From assembly GCA_046081125.1 (NCBI GenBank), contig JBJTVH010000132.1, positions 1 through 64,000 of the forward strand: DNA of 64,000 nucleotides. The letters are read 5' to 3'. The notes below the pieces were generated by a model. That model was not told the origin of the DNA and did no database searches. It was given only the letters and a program-made list of their open reading frames with translations. A program made the translations under genes and the position numbers. Source of the DNA: JBEIFW01 sp046081125 (lineage in GTDB: Bacteria > Actinomycetota > Acidimicrobiia > Acidimicrobiales > Ilumatobacteraceae). This document shows positions 24,734-33,662 of the stretch, piece by piece. Positions within the stretch are counted from its first letter, which is position 1, and each line of letters starts with the position of its first letter.

Positions 24734-25999
24734 TCATTCGGCGTCCAAGAACTCCTTGAGGCGCTGGCTGCGCAGCGGGTGCCGGAGTTTGGCCAGGGTC
24801 TTCGCCTCGATCTGACGGATCCGCTCCCGGGTGACCCCGAACTCCCGGCCGACCTCTTCGAGCGTGCGGGCCTTGCCGTCGACGAGGCCGAATCGCAGGC
24901 GCACCACCTCCTGCTCGCGTTCGGTCAGTTCGAGGAGCGCGGCGTCGAGCGCCTCGACGAGCATCTTGCGGGTCGCAACCTCGGCCGGGGCGTCGGCTCC
25001 CGCGTCCTCGATGAAGTCACCGAGGTTCGAATCGTCCTCCTCGCCCACCGGCGAGTCGAGCGACAGCGGATCCTGGGCGATCCGCAGGATCTCCCGGACC
25101 CGTTCCGGGGTGAGCGCCACTCGCTCCGCGAGTTCCTCGACGGTGGGCTCGCGCTCGAGATCCTGCGCCAGTTGCCGCTGGATCCGCAGCACCCGGTTCA
25201 TCGACTCGACCATGTGCACCGGGATGCGGATCGTGCGCGCCTGATCGGCGATCGCCCGGGTGATGGCCTGGCGGATCCACCACGTGGCGTAGGTCGAGAA
25301 CTTGAAGCCTTTCGTGTAGTCGAACTTGTCGACGGCCCGCATCAGGCCAAGGTTGCCTTCCTGGATGAGATCGAGGAGTTGCAGCCCGCGACCGACGTAG
25401 CGCTTCGCGATCGACACCACGAGCCGGAGGTTGGCCTCCATGAGCTCTTCCTTGGCGTCCTCTCCCTCGGTGACCAGCCGCGAGAGCCGCCGCACCTCGA
25501 CCGGATCCGAACCGCCAGCCCCGAGCCGCTCGGCGGCCTGCAGGCCCCGCTCGATGCGCATCGCAAGGTCGCGTTCCTCGTCACCGTTCAGGAGGCTGAC
25601 CCGGCCGATCTCCTTCAGGTACATGCGGACCGTGTCGGACGTGGACGCGTCACCCCGGTCCGAGGACAGCCGCACCGGGGTGACCCGGCGACGGCGGGCC
25701 CGGTCGATCCGACCAGCGGCATCGTCGCCGAGCAGATCGGGTCGGATCGGAGTGCCCTGCGGCGGTGTGGCATCGTCGGCGAGCGGCTCGACCGACTCGT
25801 CGAGTCCGATGCCGAGCGCAGCGAGCGCCGATTGCACCGACGCGATCACGTCGGCCGTGGGTTCGAGTTCACCGAGTGCCAGCGAGACGTCGTCAGCATG
25901 CACCGCCCCGCTGCGATGTCCCGTACGGACGAGCGCGGCCCAGGCGGCTACTGCGATGCCGTCGTGCGGCGGCGGGGGCTCGTCAGGGGGCTCCGTCAT
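24734..25999 (-). CDS. rpoD: Primary RNA polymerase sigma factor (sigma-70, RpoD/SigA/HrdB type)
   Basis: A 421-residue sigma-70. Region 1.2 is DTVRMYLKEIGRVSLL. Regions 2.1-2.4 run through ELMEANLRLVVSIAKRY, DLIQEGNLGLMRAVDKFDY and FKFSTYATWWIRQAITRAI, which bind core and the -10 element. Region 3 includes the VHMVESMNRVLRIQRQL segment. Region 4.2, EEVGREFGVTRERIRQIEAKTLAKLRHP, binds the -35 element. The non-conserved N-terminus is short, Pro/Ala-rich and lacks a region 1.1-type domain. The ATG at 25999 overlaps the stop of dnaG by 4 nt, giving a dnaG-rpoD operon like the classical macromolecular synthesis operon without rpsU. Confidence 0.95.
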   Translation of the reverse strand: MTEPPDEPPPPHDGIAVAAWAALVRTGHRSGAVHADDVSLALGELEPTADVIASVQSALAALGIGLDESVEPLADDATPPQGTPIRPDLLGDDAAGRIDRARRRRVTPVRLSSDRGDASTSDTVRMYLKEIGRVSLLNGDEERDLAMRIERGLQAAERLGAGGSDPVEVRRLSRLVTEGEDAKEELMEANLRLVVSIAKRYVGRGLQLLDLIQEGNLGLMRAVDKFDYTKGFKFSTYATWWIRQAITRAIADQARTIRIPVHMVESMNRVLRIQRQLAQDLEREPTVEELAERVALTPERVREILRIAQDPLSLDSPVGEEDDSNLGDFIEDAGADAPAEVATRKMLVEALDAALLELTEREQEVVRLRFGLVDGKARTLEEVGREFGVTRERIRQIEAKTLAKLRHPLRSQRLKEFLDAE

Positions 26000-27741
26000 C
26001 GCTGCTCGTCGCGCTCGAGCCAACGTAGCAGCCGCTCTGCGGCGGCGGACCGTCGGTCCGCTCGCTCGAGGTCGTCGAGGAGCAGCTTCGCCTCGGTCAC
26101 ATCACCCGCGAGGTTCGGGTCGCGCCGGGCGGCGATCTGCCCCAGCGAACGGCGGACGGCCGCCGCGATCAGGTTGCAAGCCTCGAGATCCGGGTCGAGG
26201 TCGAAGTGGACCACAGCGAGCCGCTCGAGCAACTCGGCCACGTCGGGATCGGCGAGGGCCACCGAACGGGCGAAGTCACCCTCGCCGCTCGCCAGGGCCC
26301 GGAACGCTCGCCGGCACGTCTCGTCAGCGAAGAGGTCCTCCGACAGCCAGGGGGCGATGTCGTCCCAGCGGTGCAGGAGCAGCCACAGGCAGGCCACTTC
26401 GCCGGACTCCCGGGTGGCAGCCGGCGCCGGAGCCACGGCGACGGCTGACGCCCGCACCGACGCCACGCCGCGTTTCGCGGCGGCCACGATGTCGGCCGCC
26501 GGCAGGCCCGTGGCCGCGGCGATCTCGCCGGCGTAGAGGGTGCGGACGTTGACATCGGGGTGCTCGGCAACCACGGCAAGGGCATCCGCTGCGGTGCGCG
26601 CCCGTTGCTCGGGGGCATTGCCCCGGCCGGAGCGCAGCACGCGATGGAGCCGGAAGCCGAGAAACGGCTCGGCCTGGTCGACGGCGCGCGCCAGGGCGGC
26701 CGGGTCGCGTCGCGCCAGGTCGGCCGGATCGAGACCGTCGGGCAGCCGGACCACCCCCACCTCCACGTCGTGGGTGCGCTCCCATTGGTAGAACCGCTCG
26801 GCCGCCCCCTGGCCGGCGGCGTCGGCGTCGAAGGCCAGCACCACTCGGCGAGCGAAGCGCCGCAGCAGCCGGACATGATCCTCGGTGAGGGCCGTGCCGC
26901 AGGTCGCGACCGCCTCAGGAACCCCGGCCTGGTGGAACCCGATCACGTCGGTGTAGCCCTCGCACACCACCACCCGATCGGCGGCCACGACCGGCGCTTT
27001 CGCCCAATTGAGCCCGTACAGGATCCGGGACTTCGCATAGACGGACGACTCCGCGGAGTTCTTGTACTTGGCCGGATCCGACGAGCCCGGCAGGACCCGA
27101 CCGCCGAATCCGACGGCGTCGCCGGTCTCGGTGAAGATCGGGAACAACAGGCGCGCGCGAAACACGTCCTGCAACCGGTCACGGCGGTTCACGAACGCAA
27201 GCCCGGCCTCCCGCAGGTTGCGTTCGTCTACGTGGAGCGATCGGGACAGTGCATCCCACTCGTCGGGGGCCCAACCGAGCCGGAACGTCCGGGCGGTGGC
27301 GCCGTCGATCCCCCGACTGCGCAGATAGTCGCGCGCCGGTCGAGCGTCGGAGGCCTGCAGCAGCCGCTGGTGGTACCACTCGACGGCCTGCTCGACGAGT
27401 GCGACGAGCCGAGTGCGCCGGGACCGTTCGAGCCCCTCGCCTCCCGTCGTGTATCGAAGGGTGATCCCGGCCTTGCCCGCGAGTCGCTCGACGGCGGCGG
27501 CGAACTCGAGGTGTTCGGTCTCGCGCACGAAGGTGATGACGTCACCCTTGGCGCCGCAGCCGAAGCACTTGTAGAAGCCGAGTTCCTCGTTGACGTTGAA
27601 CGAGCCGCTCTTTTCGGCGTGGAACGGGCACAGCCCCACCCACCGGCGACCGACCCGGCGCAGCGCGACCCGTTCCCGCACCACGTCGACGAGGGGCACC
27701 GCGGCGCGCACACGCTCGATGTCCTCCTCGGCGATCCCCAC
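25996..27741 (-). CDS. dnaG: DNA primase
   Basis: A 581-residue primase that lays RNA primers for replication. The N-terminal zinc-binding domain has C38/H41 (LCPFH) and C59/C62 (CFGC). The RNA-polymerase core includes GFGGRVLPG and KYKNSAES (lower motif). The TOPRIM acidic residues are in VVCEGYTDVIGFHQAG and LAFDADAAGQ. The C-terminal helicase-interacting region is divergent. It starts with GTG at 27741. TAGGCT lies 6 nt upstream with no ribosome-binding site, so the dnaG-rpoD transcript is probably leaderless. Confidence 0.96.
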   Translation of the reverse strand: MGIAEEDIERVRAAVPLVDVVRERVALRRVGRRWVGLCPFHAEKSGSFNVNEELGFYKCFGCGAKGDVITFVRETEHLEFAAAVERLAGKAGITLRYTTGGEGLERSRRTRLVALVEQAVEWYHQRLLQASDARPARDYLRSRGIDGATARTFRLGWAPDEWDALSRSLHVDERNLREAGLAFVNRRDRLQDVFRARLLFPIFTETGDAVGFGGRVLPGSSDPAKYKNSAESSVYAKSRILYGLNWAKAPVVAADRVVVCEGYTDVIGFHQAGVPEAVATCGTALTEDHVRLLRRFARRVVLAFDADAAGQGAAERFYQWERTHDVEVGVVRLPDGLDPADLARRDPAALARAVDQAEPFLGFRLHRVLRSGRGNAPEQRARTAADALAVVAEHPDVNVRTLYAGEIAAATGLPAADIVAAAKRGVASVRASAVAVAPAPAATRESGEVACLWLLLHRWDDIAPWLSEDLFADETCRRAFRALASGEGDFARSVALADPDVAELLERLAVVHFDLDPDLEACNLIAAAVRRSLGQIAARRDPNLAGDVTEAKLLLDDLERADRRSAAAERLLRWLERDEQR

Positions 27742-27747
27742 GGCGCC

Positions 27748-27753
27748 AGCCTA
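27748..27753 (-). promoter_or_regulatory. -10-like hexamer TAGGCT before dnaG
   Basis: TAGGCT on the minus strand ends 6 nt before the GTG at 27741. No good -35 hexamer is visible at 16-18 nt spacing. Confidence 0.42.
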
Positions 27754-27782
27754 CGGCCGGCGCCGTCGGGACCTACCCGCGG

Positions 27783-28508
27783 TCAGTCCCGGCCGAACAA
27801 GCCACCCATCCCGCCCGACCCGGGGCCGCCGCCTGCGGTCCCGAGCGCTGCGGACAGCCACCCGAGCAGTTCGTTCGGGTTCCGGGTCTGGGTGAGCACC
27901 CGCCCCGGGCCGGTGAAGTCGAACACCATGCCCTCGCCGCTCTTGAAGGTCTGCACGATCCCACCCGTGACGGTCCGCAACTGCATCGTCACGGTGTCCT
28001 CGTAGGCCACCATGTGGCCGGTGTCGACCGTGATGGTCTGGCCGGCCTGCAGGTCCCAGGTCTCCATCGCCCCGTAACAGCCGATGACGAGCGGTCCCTG
28101 CCCCTCGGCTCGCAGGATGAACCCGCCCTCGGAGCCGAAGAGGTTCCGGAACCCGCCCCACCGGGCGTCGAGAGCGACCGTCGCCGGGGAGGCCAACCAG
28201 CCGCCCTTCTGCACGAACCAGGCCCGGCCCGGCACCACCTCGAGCGAGATCAGGTCGCCCGGAAGCCGGGCAGCGACGTCGACGAACCCGCCGCCGGCCG
28301 GGGCGGTGTACGTCGTGACGAAGAACGACTCGCCGCCGAGCGCGGCACGCTTGAGCGACTTGAGAATGCCGCCCTCGGCCTTGGCCTGCAGCGACACCCC
28401 GGCCGACATCGCCATCATGGCGCCGGCTTCCACTCTCACCTGCTCGCTACCGGCCAGCGCGAGCCGAGCGACCCCGAAGCTCGGGGTGTGACGGGTGGTG
28501 ACCTGCAT
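27783..28508 (-). CDS. AIM24 / TIGR00266 family protein
   Basis: A 241-residue beta-rich protein of the AIM24 (TIGR00266) family. Typical segments are VRVEAGAMMAMSAGV, ESFFVTTYTAP, GDLISLEVVPG, FVQKGGWLA, and a Gly-rich C-terminal tail (GGGPGSGGMGG). Family members fold like tryptophan-RNA-binding attenuators and have no firmly known function in bacteria. The ATG at 28508 has a strong AAGGAG ribosome-binding site at 7 nt, in contrast to its leaderless neighbours. It lies downstream of dprE2 on the same strand after a 72-nt gap. Confidence 0.85.
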   Translation of the reverse strand: MQVTTRHTPSFGVARLALAGSEQVRVEAGAMMAMSAGVSLQAKAEGGILKSLKRAALGGESFFVTTYTAPAGGGFVDVAARLPGDLISLEVVPGRAWFVQKGGWLASPATVALDARWGGFRNLFGSEGGFILRAEGQGPLVIGCYGAMETWDLQAGQTITVDTGHMVAYEDTVTMQLRTVTGGIVQTFKSGEGMVFDFTGPGRVLTQTRNPNELLGWLSAALGTAGGGPGSGGMGGLFGRD

Positions 28509-28580
28509 CGGCGACTCCTTCGATCGAGCGGGCCGACACACGGCCCGGATCACGCTAAGTCTAGAAACCAACTACAGGTT

Positions 28581-29339
28581 TCAGCCCGGCAGGCGACGGA
28601 ACACCGCCCGGGGCAGATGGCGCAGCACGATGAACACGGCGCGCAGCACCCGGGGCGACCACACCAGTTCTTTACCGGCGCGCAACGCTTCGACAGTGTC
28701 GCGCGCGACCACGTCGGGCGTGGTGGCGAACGGTGCCGCCCGCATACCGGCCGTCATCTTCGTGCGCACGAAGCCGGGCCGCACCACCAGCACCCGGGCG
28801 CCGCTCGGGCGCAGCGCGTCGCCGAGGCCCTGTGCGAAGCCGTCGATCGCGGCCTTCGTCGCGCCGTAGACGAAGTTCGCCGCCCGCACGCGCTCCCCCG
28901 CCACCGAGGACAGCACGACGAGCGTGCCGCGCCCCTGGCGGCGAAGCCGATCCGCCACGACCAGCGCGGCCGAGATGGCCCCGGTGACGTTGGTGTGGAC
29001 GGCGGCGACGGCCGCCTGGGGGTCGGCGTCGAAGGCCGCCTGGTCCCCCAGGACGGCGAAGGCGAGCACGACCACGTCGAGGTCGCGATGGCGATCGAAG
29101 ACCCCACCGATCACATCGGCATGGGTCTCGGTCCGGTCGGCGTCGAACGCGACGACGTCCACCTCGATCGAACGGGCGCGCCATTCGGCGGCAACCGCCT
29201 CCACCGAGTCCGGACGTCGCACCGCCAGCACGACCGTGCGCAGCCGCCGACCGGCGAGCTCGCGCACGATCGCCTGGCCGATCTCGCTCGAGCCGCCGAG
29301 CACGAGCACGCTCTGGACGTCACCGAGGGCATCGTTCAC
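28581..29339 (-). CDS. dprE2: Decaprenylphosphoryl-2-keto-ribose reductase (DprE2)
   Basis: A 252-residue short-chain dehydrogenase/reductase, the size of mycobacterial DprE2. The NAD(P)-binding motif is VLVLGGSSEIGQAI (residues ~11-24). The catalytic triad includes Ser in VVLSSVAGE and Tyr/Lys in ANFVYGATKAAIDGF. DprE2 reduces the 2-keto intermediate made by DprE1 to decaprenylphosphoryl-arabinose, the donor of cell-wall arabinose. The GTG at 29339 overlaps the dprE1 stop by 4 nt, so the two enzymes of the epimerisation are coupled. Confidence 0.9.
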   Translation of the reverse strand: MNDALGDVQSVLVLGGSSEIGQAIVRELAGRRLRTVVLAVRRPDSVEAVAAEWRARSIEVDVVAFDADRTETHADVIGGVFDRHRDLDVVVLAFAVLGDQAAFDADPQAAVAAVHTNVTGAISAALVVADRLRRQGRGTLVVLSSVAGERVRAANFVYGATKAAIDGFAQGLGDALRPSGARVLVVRPGFVRTKMTAGMRAAPFATTPDVVARDTVEALRAGKELVWSPRVLRAVFIVLRHLPRAVFRRLPG

Positions 29340-30709
29340 GGGGTTCTCCTCCCGGTCAGGTCGAGGCGCCGGTCGAGATCCGAGCACAGCACGCGACCCG
29401 GGTCGAGCCGGTCCCGCACGGCGCGCCATTCCCCGAGCCGGGGGTACGTGCGCTCGAGCAAGGCCGGGGCCATGCGGCTGTCCTTGGCCAGATAGAGCCG
29501 GCCACCGGCGCCGACCACGAGTTCGTCGAGTTGGTCGAGCAGTGCCGCCAGCACGCCACCGCCCACCGCGGGGATGTCGAGCGTCAGGGTCCATCCCGGC
29601 ATCGGGAACGACAGCGGCGCTGCGTTCGCCGCACCGAAACGCTTGAGCACGGCCAGGAACGAGGGCGCGACCGCCGAGCCGGCGAGCCGCTCGACGATCG
29701 AGCGCAGCACCGCCTCCGCCCCGAACGGGACCACGAACTGGTACTGCAGGAAGCCCCGGTTGCCGTAGAGCCGGTTCCAACCGGTCACACCGTCGAGCGG
29801 ATGGAAGAACGTCGGGATGGTCTGCAGCTCCCCTCGCCGGTCGCGCGGCGCCTTGCGGAACCACAACTCGTTGAACGCCCGGATCGTCAGCCGGTTCAAC
29901 AGTTGGGACGGCGCCCAGGGCGGCGCAGCCAGCGCAGTCGTCGGATCGTAGGCCCACGGGTCGCGCCGGTGGGCCGCTGCCAGCGCATCGGCCGGGGCGA
30001 AATCCCCGGTGGTGAGCACGCTTCGGCCGAGCTGGCTCCCGGTGGCGACGAGGTCGATCCAGGCCACCGAGTAGTGGGCCTCATGGTCGGTCGCCGCCAT
30101 CAGGGCCATGATCCCGTCGAGGTCGTCGGCACGCCGCGTGTCGACGGCGAGGCGCGACGAACCGATCGGCACGGCTTGGAACCGCACCAAGGTGATCACT
30201 CCCGTCAGCCCCATCCCGCCGACGGTCGCCCAGAACGCCGCCGGATCACGATCGGGCCCGAGGTCGTGGACCGCTCCGTCGGGCGTGACGAGCTCGATGC
30301 CGAGCAGGTGGTTGCCGACGCTGCCGTCGCGGTGGTGGTTCTTTCCGTGCACGTCGGCGGCCACCCAGCCGCCGACGGTGACGTATCTCGTGCCCGGGGA
30401 AACCGGGACGAACCAGCCGGCCGGCACGATGCGACGCAGCACCGTGTCGAGGCTCGCACCGCCGCCGGCGGTCACCACGCCCGTGTCCGGGTCGAGGCGC
30501 ACGCCGGTCAGGCCGGCTTCGAGCGCGAGGACGTCGCCGCCCCCGTTGAGCGCTGCGTCCCCGTAGGACCGCCCAAGTCCCCGCGCAAGCGCACCCCGGG
30601 GACCGGCGCGGCCGAGCGCGCCCGCGACCTCGCCCGTATCGTCGCACGGGCGGTTCCGAGCCCGGCTCGGTGTGGTGCGACCCCAGCCGGTCAACAGCCG
30701 CTCAGCCAA
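29336..30709 (-). CDS. dprE1: Decaprenylphosphoryl-beta-D-ribose oxidase (DprE1)
   Basis: A 457-residue FAD-dependent oxidase that aligns by eye with mycobacterial DprE1. It begins with LTGWGRTTPS, shows the FAD segment ARGLGRSYGDAALNGGG, then GTRYVTVGGWVAADVHGKNHH, and ends with a very similar C-terminus (LSFPMPGW, GGRLYLAKDSR, YPRLGEW, RRLDL). The active-site Lys is K409 in LAKDSR. At the position of mycobacterial Cys387, the benzothiazinone target, this protein has Thr (T376 in GWTLTLD). The start is TTG at 30709, overlapping the ubiA stop by 8 nt, with a G-run ribosome-binding site about 6 nt upstream. Confidence 0.92.
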   Translation of the reverse strand: MAERLLTGWGRTTPSRARNRPCDDTGEVAGALGRAGPRGALARGLGRSYGDAALNGGGDVLALEAGLTGVRLDPDTGVVTAGGGASLDTVLRRIVPAGWFVPVSPGTRYVTVGGWVAADVHGKNHHRDGSVGNHLLGIELVTPDGAVHDLGPDRDPAAFWATVGGMGLTGVITLVRFQAVPIGSSRLAVDTRRADDLDGIMALMAATDHEAHYSVAWIDLVATGSQLGRSVLTTGDFAPADALAAAHRRDPWAYDPTTALAAPPWAPSQLLNRLTIRAFNELWFRKAPRDRRGELQTIPTFFHPLDGVTGWNRLYGNRGFLQYQFVVPFGAEAVLRSIVERLAGSAVAPSFLAVLKRFGAANAAPLSFPMPGWTLTLDIPAVGGGVLAALLDQLDELVVGAGGRLYLAKDSRMAPALLERTYPRLGEWRAVRDRLDPGRVLCSDLDRRLDLTGRRTP

Positions 30710-31592
30710 GCGCCACCCCCGTCGCGAACAGCGCCAACCAGAGCCCGCCGAGCACCTGGAGGGTCCGGTCGGACAGGAAGACCTCCTCGGGGGCGCTGCC
30801 CGCCCCGGACTCGATGACGAGGAGGTACCGCAGCAGCGCTGCGGCCATCGGCACGATGGAGAACTCGAAGAGGTGGTGATCGACCGTCGGCAGGCTCGCC
30901 TTCTCGAAGGCCCACAGGCAATAGCTCACCAGCGACGCCCCGGTGGCGACCCCGAGGACGGTGCGCAGGTAGGGCGCGGTGTACACCTGCATGGTGGACC
31001 GGGTGCCGGCGGCGGCGTCGCCGACCTCGACGAACTCACCGAAGCGCTTCCCCGCGACGATCAGCAGCGATGCGAACGACGTGACGAGCAGGAACCAGTT
31101 CGACACGGCCACCGACGTGGCCACGGCCCCGGCAACCGCTCGCAACACGAAGCCGAGTGCCACGAGGACGAGGTCGACGACGGCGATGTGCTTGCACCAC
31201 AACGAGTACGTCAGGGTGACCACGACGTAGCCCGCGACGACGGCCGCCGCCCACGGGCGCCCCGTGACGAGCGTCAGCACGATGCCCGCCACCAACAGCG
31301 CCGCACCGCCGGCGTAGGCGGAGGCGACGCTCACTTCCCCCGCTGCCACCGGCCGCGTGCGCTTGCGCGGATGCCGCCGATCGGCCTCGACGTCGACGGC
31401 ATCGTTGATCCAGTAGGTGCCGCTCGACGCCAGGCAGAAGGCGACCACCATCACACCGACGCGCCATGCGACCGCACCCTCGAGCAACACCCCTGCAGCG
31501 CCGGGGGCAGCGAGCACCAGGACGTTCTTCGTCCACTGACGGGGTCGGCTGAGACGCAACCACGCCGGTGATCGCCTCGCCGAGCAGCTCAT
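30702..31592 (-). CDS. ubiA: Decaprenyl-phosphate phosphoribosyltransferase (UbiA-type DPPR synthase)
   Basis: A 296-residue integral membrane prenyltransferase with about nine membrane segments. The Asp-rich motif NDAVDVEADRRHPRKRTRP (near residues 52-70) matches the mycobacterial DPPR synthase pattern, in which the polyprenyl phosphate receives phosphoribose from PRPP. A second acidic region is present further on (GKRFGEFVEVGDA). Start ATG at 31592 overlaps the HAD phosphatase stop by 4 nt and dprE1 follows with an 8-nt overlap. This operon context makes DPPR synthase far more likely than quinone or heme prenylation. Confidence 0.9.
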   Translation of the reverse strand: MSCSARRSPAWLRLSRPRQWTKNVLVLAAPGAAGVLLEGAVAWRVGVMVVAFCLASSGTYWINDAVDVEADRRHPRKRTRPVAAGEVSVASAYAGGAALLVAGIVLTLVTGRPWAAAVVAGYVVVTLTYSLWCKHIAVVDLVLVALGFVLRAVAGAVATSVAVSNWFLLVTSFASLLIVAGKRFGEFVEVGDAAAGTRSTMQVYTAPYLRTVLGVATGASLVSYCLWAFEKASLPTVDHHLFEFSIVPMAAALLRYLLVIESGAGSAPEEVFLSDRTLQVLGGLWLALFATGVALG

Positions 31593-32185
31593 GACCCGGC
31601 CCGCATCAGGCGGCCGCTGCGCACCCACCAACCTTCGTCGGCCATCGTCAGCATCGGCCCGTCGCTGCGGGCGTCGCCGTAGGCGGCGACGATTCGGTCC
31701 TGCGGGGAGGCCCACTCGCGCAGGCGCTCCACCTTGTGCACCCCACGGCAATTGGGGCCGAGCAGCGCGCCGGTGCAGCGCCCGTCGGCATCCACGACCA
31801 ACTCGGTGCACAGCACGTGCGCGACACCGAGGGCAGCCGCAAGCGGGTCGAGATAGGGCCGCAGCGAGGCCGACACCAGCACGACCGTGTGGCCGGCGTC
31901 GAGGTGCCATCGCAGGCGACCGAGCACCACGGGTCGCAGCCGATGCTCGACGACGGAGGCCGCAACCTCCGCACCGATGGTCGCAAGCCGCTGCGCGTCC
32001 ACTCCGGCAAGGGTCCGGCGCACGAGCCCGGCCTTCATGCGGTCGCGATCGCCGGGCGAGCGCAGCGCCGCCCACCCGAGGGCGGCGCCGACGCGCCGCC
32101 GCCCCGCCACCGCTGTCAGGAACGGCACCACCGTGTCGCGGACCGTCAACGTGCCATCGACGTCGAACGCCGCGACGTCGGTCAC
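31589..32185 (-). CDS. HAD-superfamily phosphatase (HAD-IB like), candidate DPPR 5-phosphatase
   Basis: A 198-residue HAD hydrolase. Motif I is FDVDGTLTVRDT (Asp nucleophile near residue 8), motif II SASLRPYLDPLA, and motif III/IV KVERLREWA with GDARSDGPML. The cap is small and helical, as in HAD-IB phosphoserine-phosphatase-like enzymes. It starts with GTG one nucleotide after guaB1 and overlaps ubiA by 4 nt. DPA synthesis needs a phosphatase to remove the 5-phosphate of decaprenylphosphoryl-phosphoribose; in mycobacteria this is a membrane PAP2-type enzyme. The position of this gene suggests it performs that step here, as an analogous replacement. That is inference. Confidence 0.85.
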   Translation of the reverse strand: MTDVAAFDVDGTLTVRDTVVPFLTAVAGRRRVGAALGWAALRSPGDRDRMKAGLVRRTLAGVDAQRLATIGAEVAASVVEHRLRPVVLGRLRWHLDAGHTVVLVSASLRPYLDPLAAALGVAHVLCTELVVDADGRCTGALLGPNCRGVHKVERLREWASPQDRIVAAYGDARSDGPMLTMADEGWWVRSGRLMRAGS

Positions 32186-32186
32186 G

Positions 32187-33620
32187 TCACCAACTCTGCC
32201 CGAGCGGCCGACCTTCGTCGAAGCCGGCTGCGCTCTGGACCCCGACCACCGCGCGATCCTGGAACTCCGAGACCGTCGCGGCGCCGGCGTAGGTGAACGA
32301 CGACCGCACCCCGGCCACGATGTGGTCGAGGATGTCTTCGACGCCGGGCCGCTGCGCGTCGAGGTACATCCGAGACGTGCTGATCCCCTCTTCGAAGAGT
32401 TCTTTCCGCGCACGGTCGTAGGCCGATTCGTGGCGGGTGCGCTGCTTGACCGCCCGGTTGGACGCCATGCCGAAGTTCTCCTTGTACAGGCGGCCTTCGG
32501 CATCGCGCAGCGTGTCACCCGCCGACTCGTAGGTCCCGGCGAGCCAGGAGCCGAACATCACGTTCGACGCTCCCGCGGCGAGCGCGAGCGCCACGTCGCG
32601 CGGGTGGCGCACCCCGCCGTCGGCCCACACGTGGCGACCGACGGCACGGGCCGCATCGGCGCATTCCGCCACCGCCGAGAACTGCGGACGACCGACGCCC
32701 GTCATCATCCGCGTCGTACACATCGCCCCGGGGCCGACACCGACTTTCACGATGTCGGCTCCCGCCTCGATGAGATCCAACGTGCCACGAGCCGTGACGA
32801 CGTTGCCGGCCACGACCGTGGCGTCGCCGACCGCATCGCGCACGGCAGCAAGCACCTCGAGCATTTTGGTCTGGTGGCCGTGTGCGGTGTCGACGACGAG
32901 CACGTCGGCCCCGGCCGACCGGGCCTCCCAGGCCCGCTTGGCCGGATCGCCGTTGATCCCGACGGCGACGCCGACGAGCAGTCGGCCCTCTGCGTCGAGC
33001 GCCGGCCGGTAGATGGCGGACCGCAGCGCACCCCGGCGGGTCATGCAGCCGACGAGGCGCTCACCGGCGACGACCGGCGCTGCGCTCACCCGGCTCGCCG
33101 CCAGCGCCTCGAACATCGCCTCCGGCGTCGAGCCGGCCGGGATGACGACGAGGTCCTCGACCATCACGTGGCGGAGCTGGGTGAAGCGGTCCTGGCCGAC
33201 GGCGTCGTGCTCGGTGAATATCCCGACCGGCGTCTCACCCTCGACCACGATCACCGCACCGTGCGCCCGCTTGTGGATGAGCGACAGCGCGTCGGCGATC
33301 GTGTGCATCGGCGACAGCGTGATCGGCGTCTCGTAGATGGGGTGACGGCCCTTGACGTACGAGAGCGTCGCCTGCAGCACGTCGAGGGGGCTGTCCTGGG
33401 GCAACACGGCGATGCCCCCCCGTCGCGCCACGGTTTCGGCCATGCGCTTACCGGCGACGGCGGTCATGTTCGCCACGACGACGGGCAGCTTGGTCCCGAT
33501 CCCGTCCGGGGTGGTGAGATCGACGTCGAATCGCGACTGGACGGCCGAGAGGCTCGGCACGAGGAACACGTCGTTGTAGGTGAGTTCGTACTCCGGACGG
33601 CGATCGTCGACGAAACGCAT
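32187..33620 (-). CDS. guaB1: GuaB1-type IMP dehydrogenase/GMP reductase family protein
   Basis: A 477-residue TIM-barrel enzyme with an inserted CBS-domain pair (about residues 95-210: VMVEDLVVIPAGSTPEAMF, VGCMTRRGALRSAI). The catalytic loop is GVGPGAMCTTRMMTGVG with C301; the substrate phosphate segment is HVWADGGVRHPRDV. The sequence follows the actinobacterial GuaB1 branch, which in mycobacteria has been shown to act as GMP reductase and not IMP dehydrogenase. The ATG at 33620 is preceded by GGGAGG about 5 nt upstream. It is the first gene of a run guaB1-HAD-ubiA-dprE1-dprE2, with a 1-nt gap to the HAD gene. Confidence 0.9.
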   Translation of the reverse strand: MRFVDDRRPEYELTYNDVFLVPSLSAVQSRFDVDLTTPDGIGTKLPVVVANMTAVAGKRMAETVARRGGIAVLPQDSPLDVLQATLSYVKGRHPIYETPITLSPMHTIADALSLIHKRAHGAVIVVEGETPVGIFTEHDAVGQDRFTQLRHVMVEDLVVIPAGSTPEAMFEALAASRVSAAPVVAGERLVGCMTRRGALRSAIYRPALDAEGRLLVGVAVGINGDPAKRAWEARSAGADVLVVDTAHGHQTKMLEVLAAVRDAVGDATVVAGNVVTARGTLDLIEAGADIVKVGVGPGAMCTTRMMTGVGRPQFSAVAECADAARAVGRHVWADGGVRHPRDVALALAAGASNVMFGSWLAGTYESAGDTLRDAEGRLYKENFGMASNRAVKQRTRHESAYDRARKELFEEGISTSRMYLDAQRPGVEDILDHIVAGVRSSFTYAGAATVSEFQDRAVVGVQSAAGFDEGRPLGQSW

Positions 33621-33648
33621 GAGACCTCCCGCAGGGGCCTGCCGAGGA

Positions 33649-33654
33649 TAGCGT
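33649..33654 (+). promoter_or_regulatory. -10-like hexamer TAGCGT before an alpha/beta hydrolase
   Basis: TAGCGT ends 8 nt before the ATG at 33663. The element lies in the 42-nt gap to divergent guaB1. Confidence 0.45.
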
Positions 33655-33662
33655 CGTCCCCG

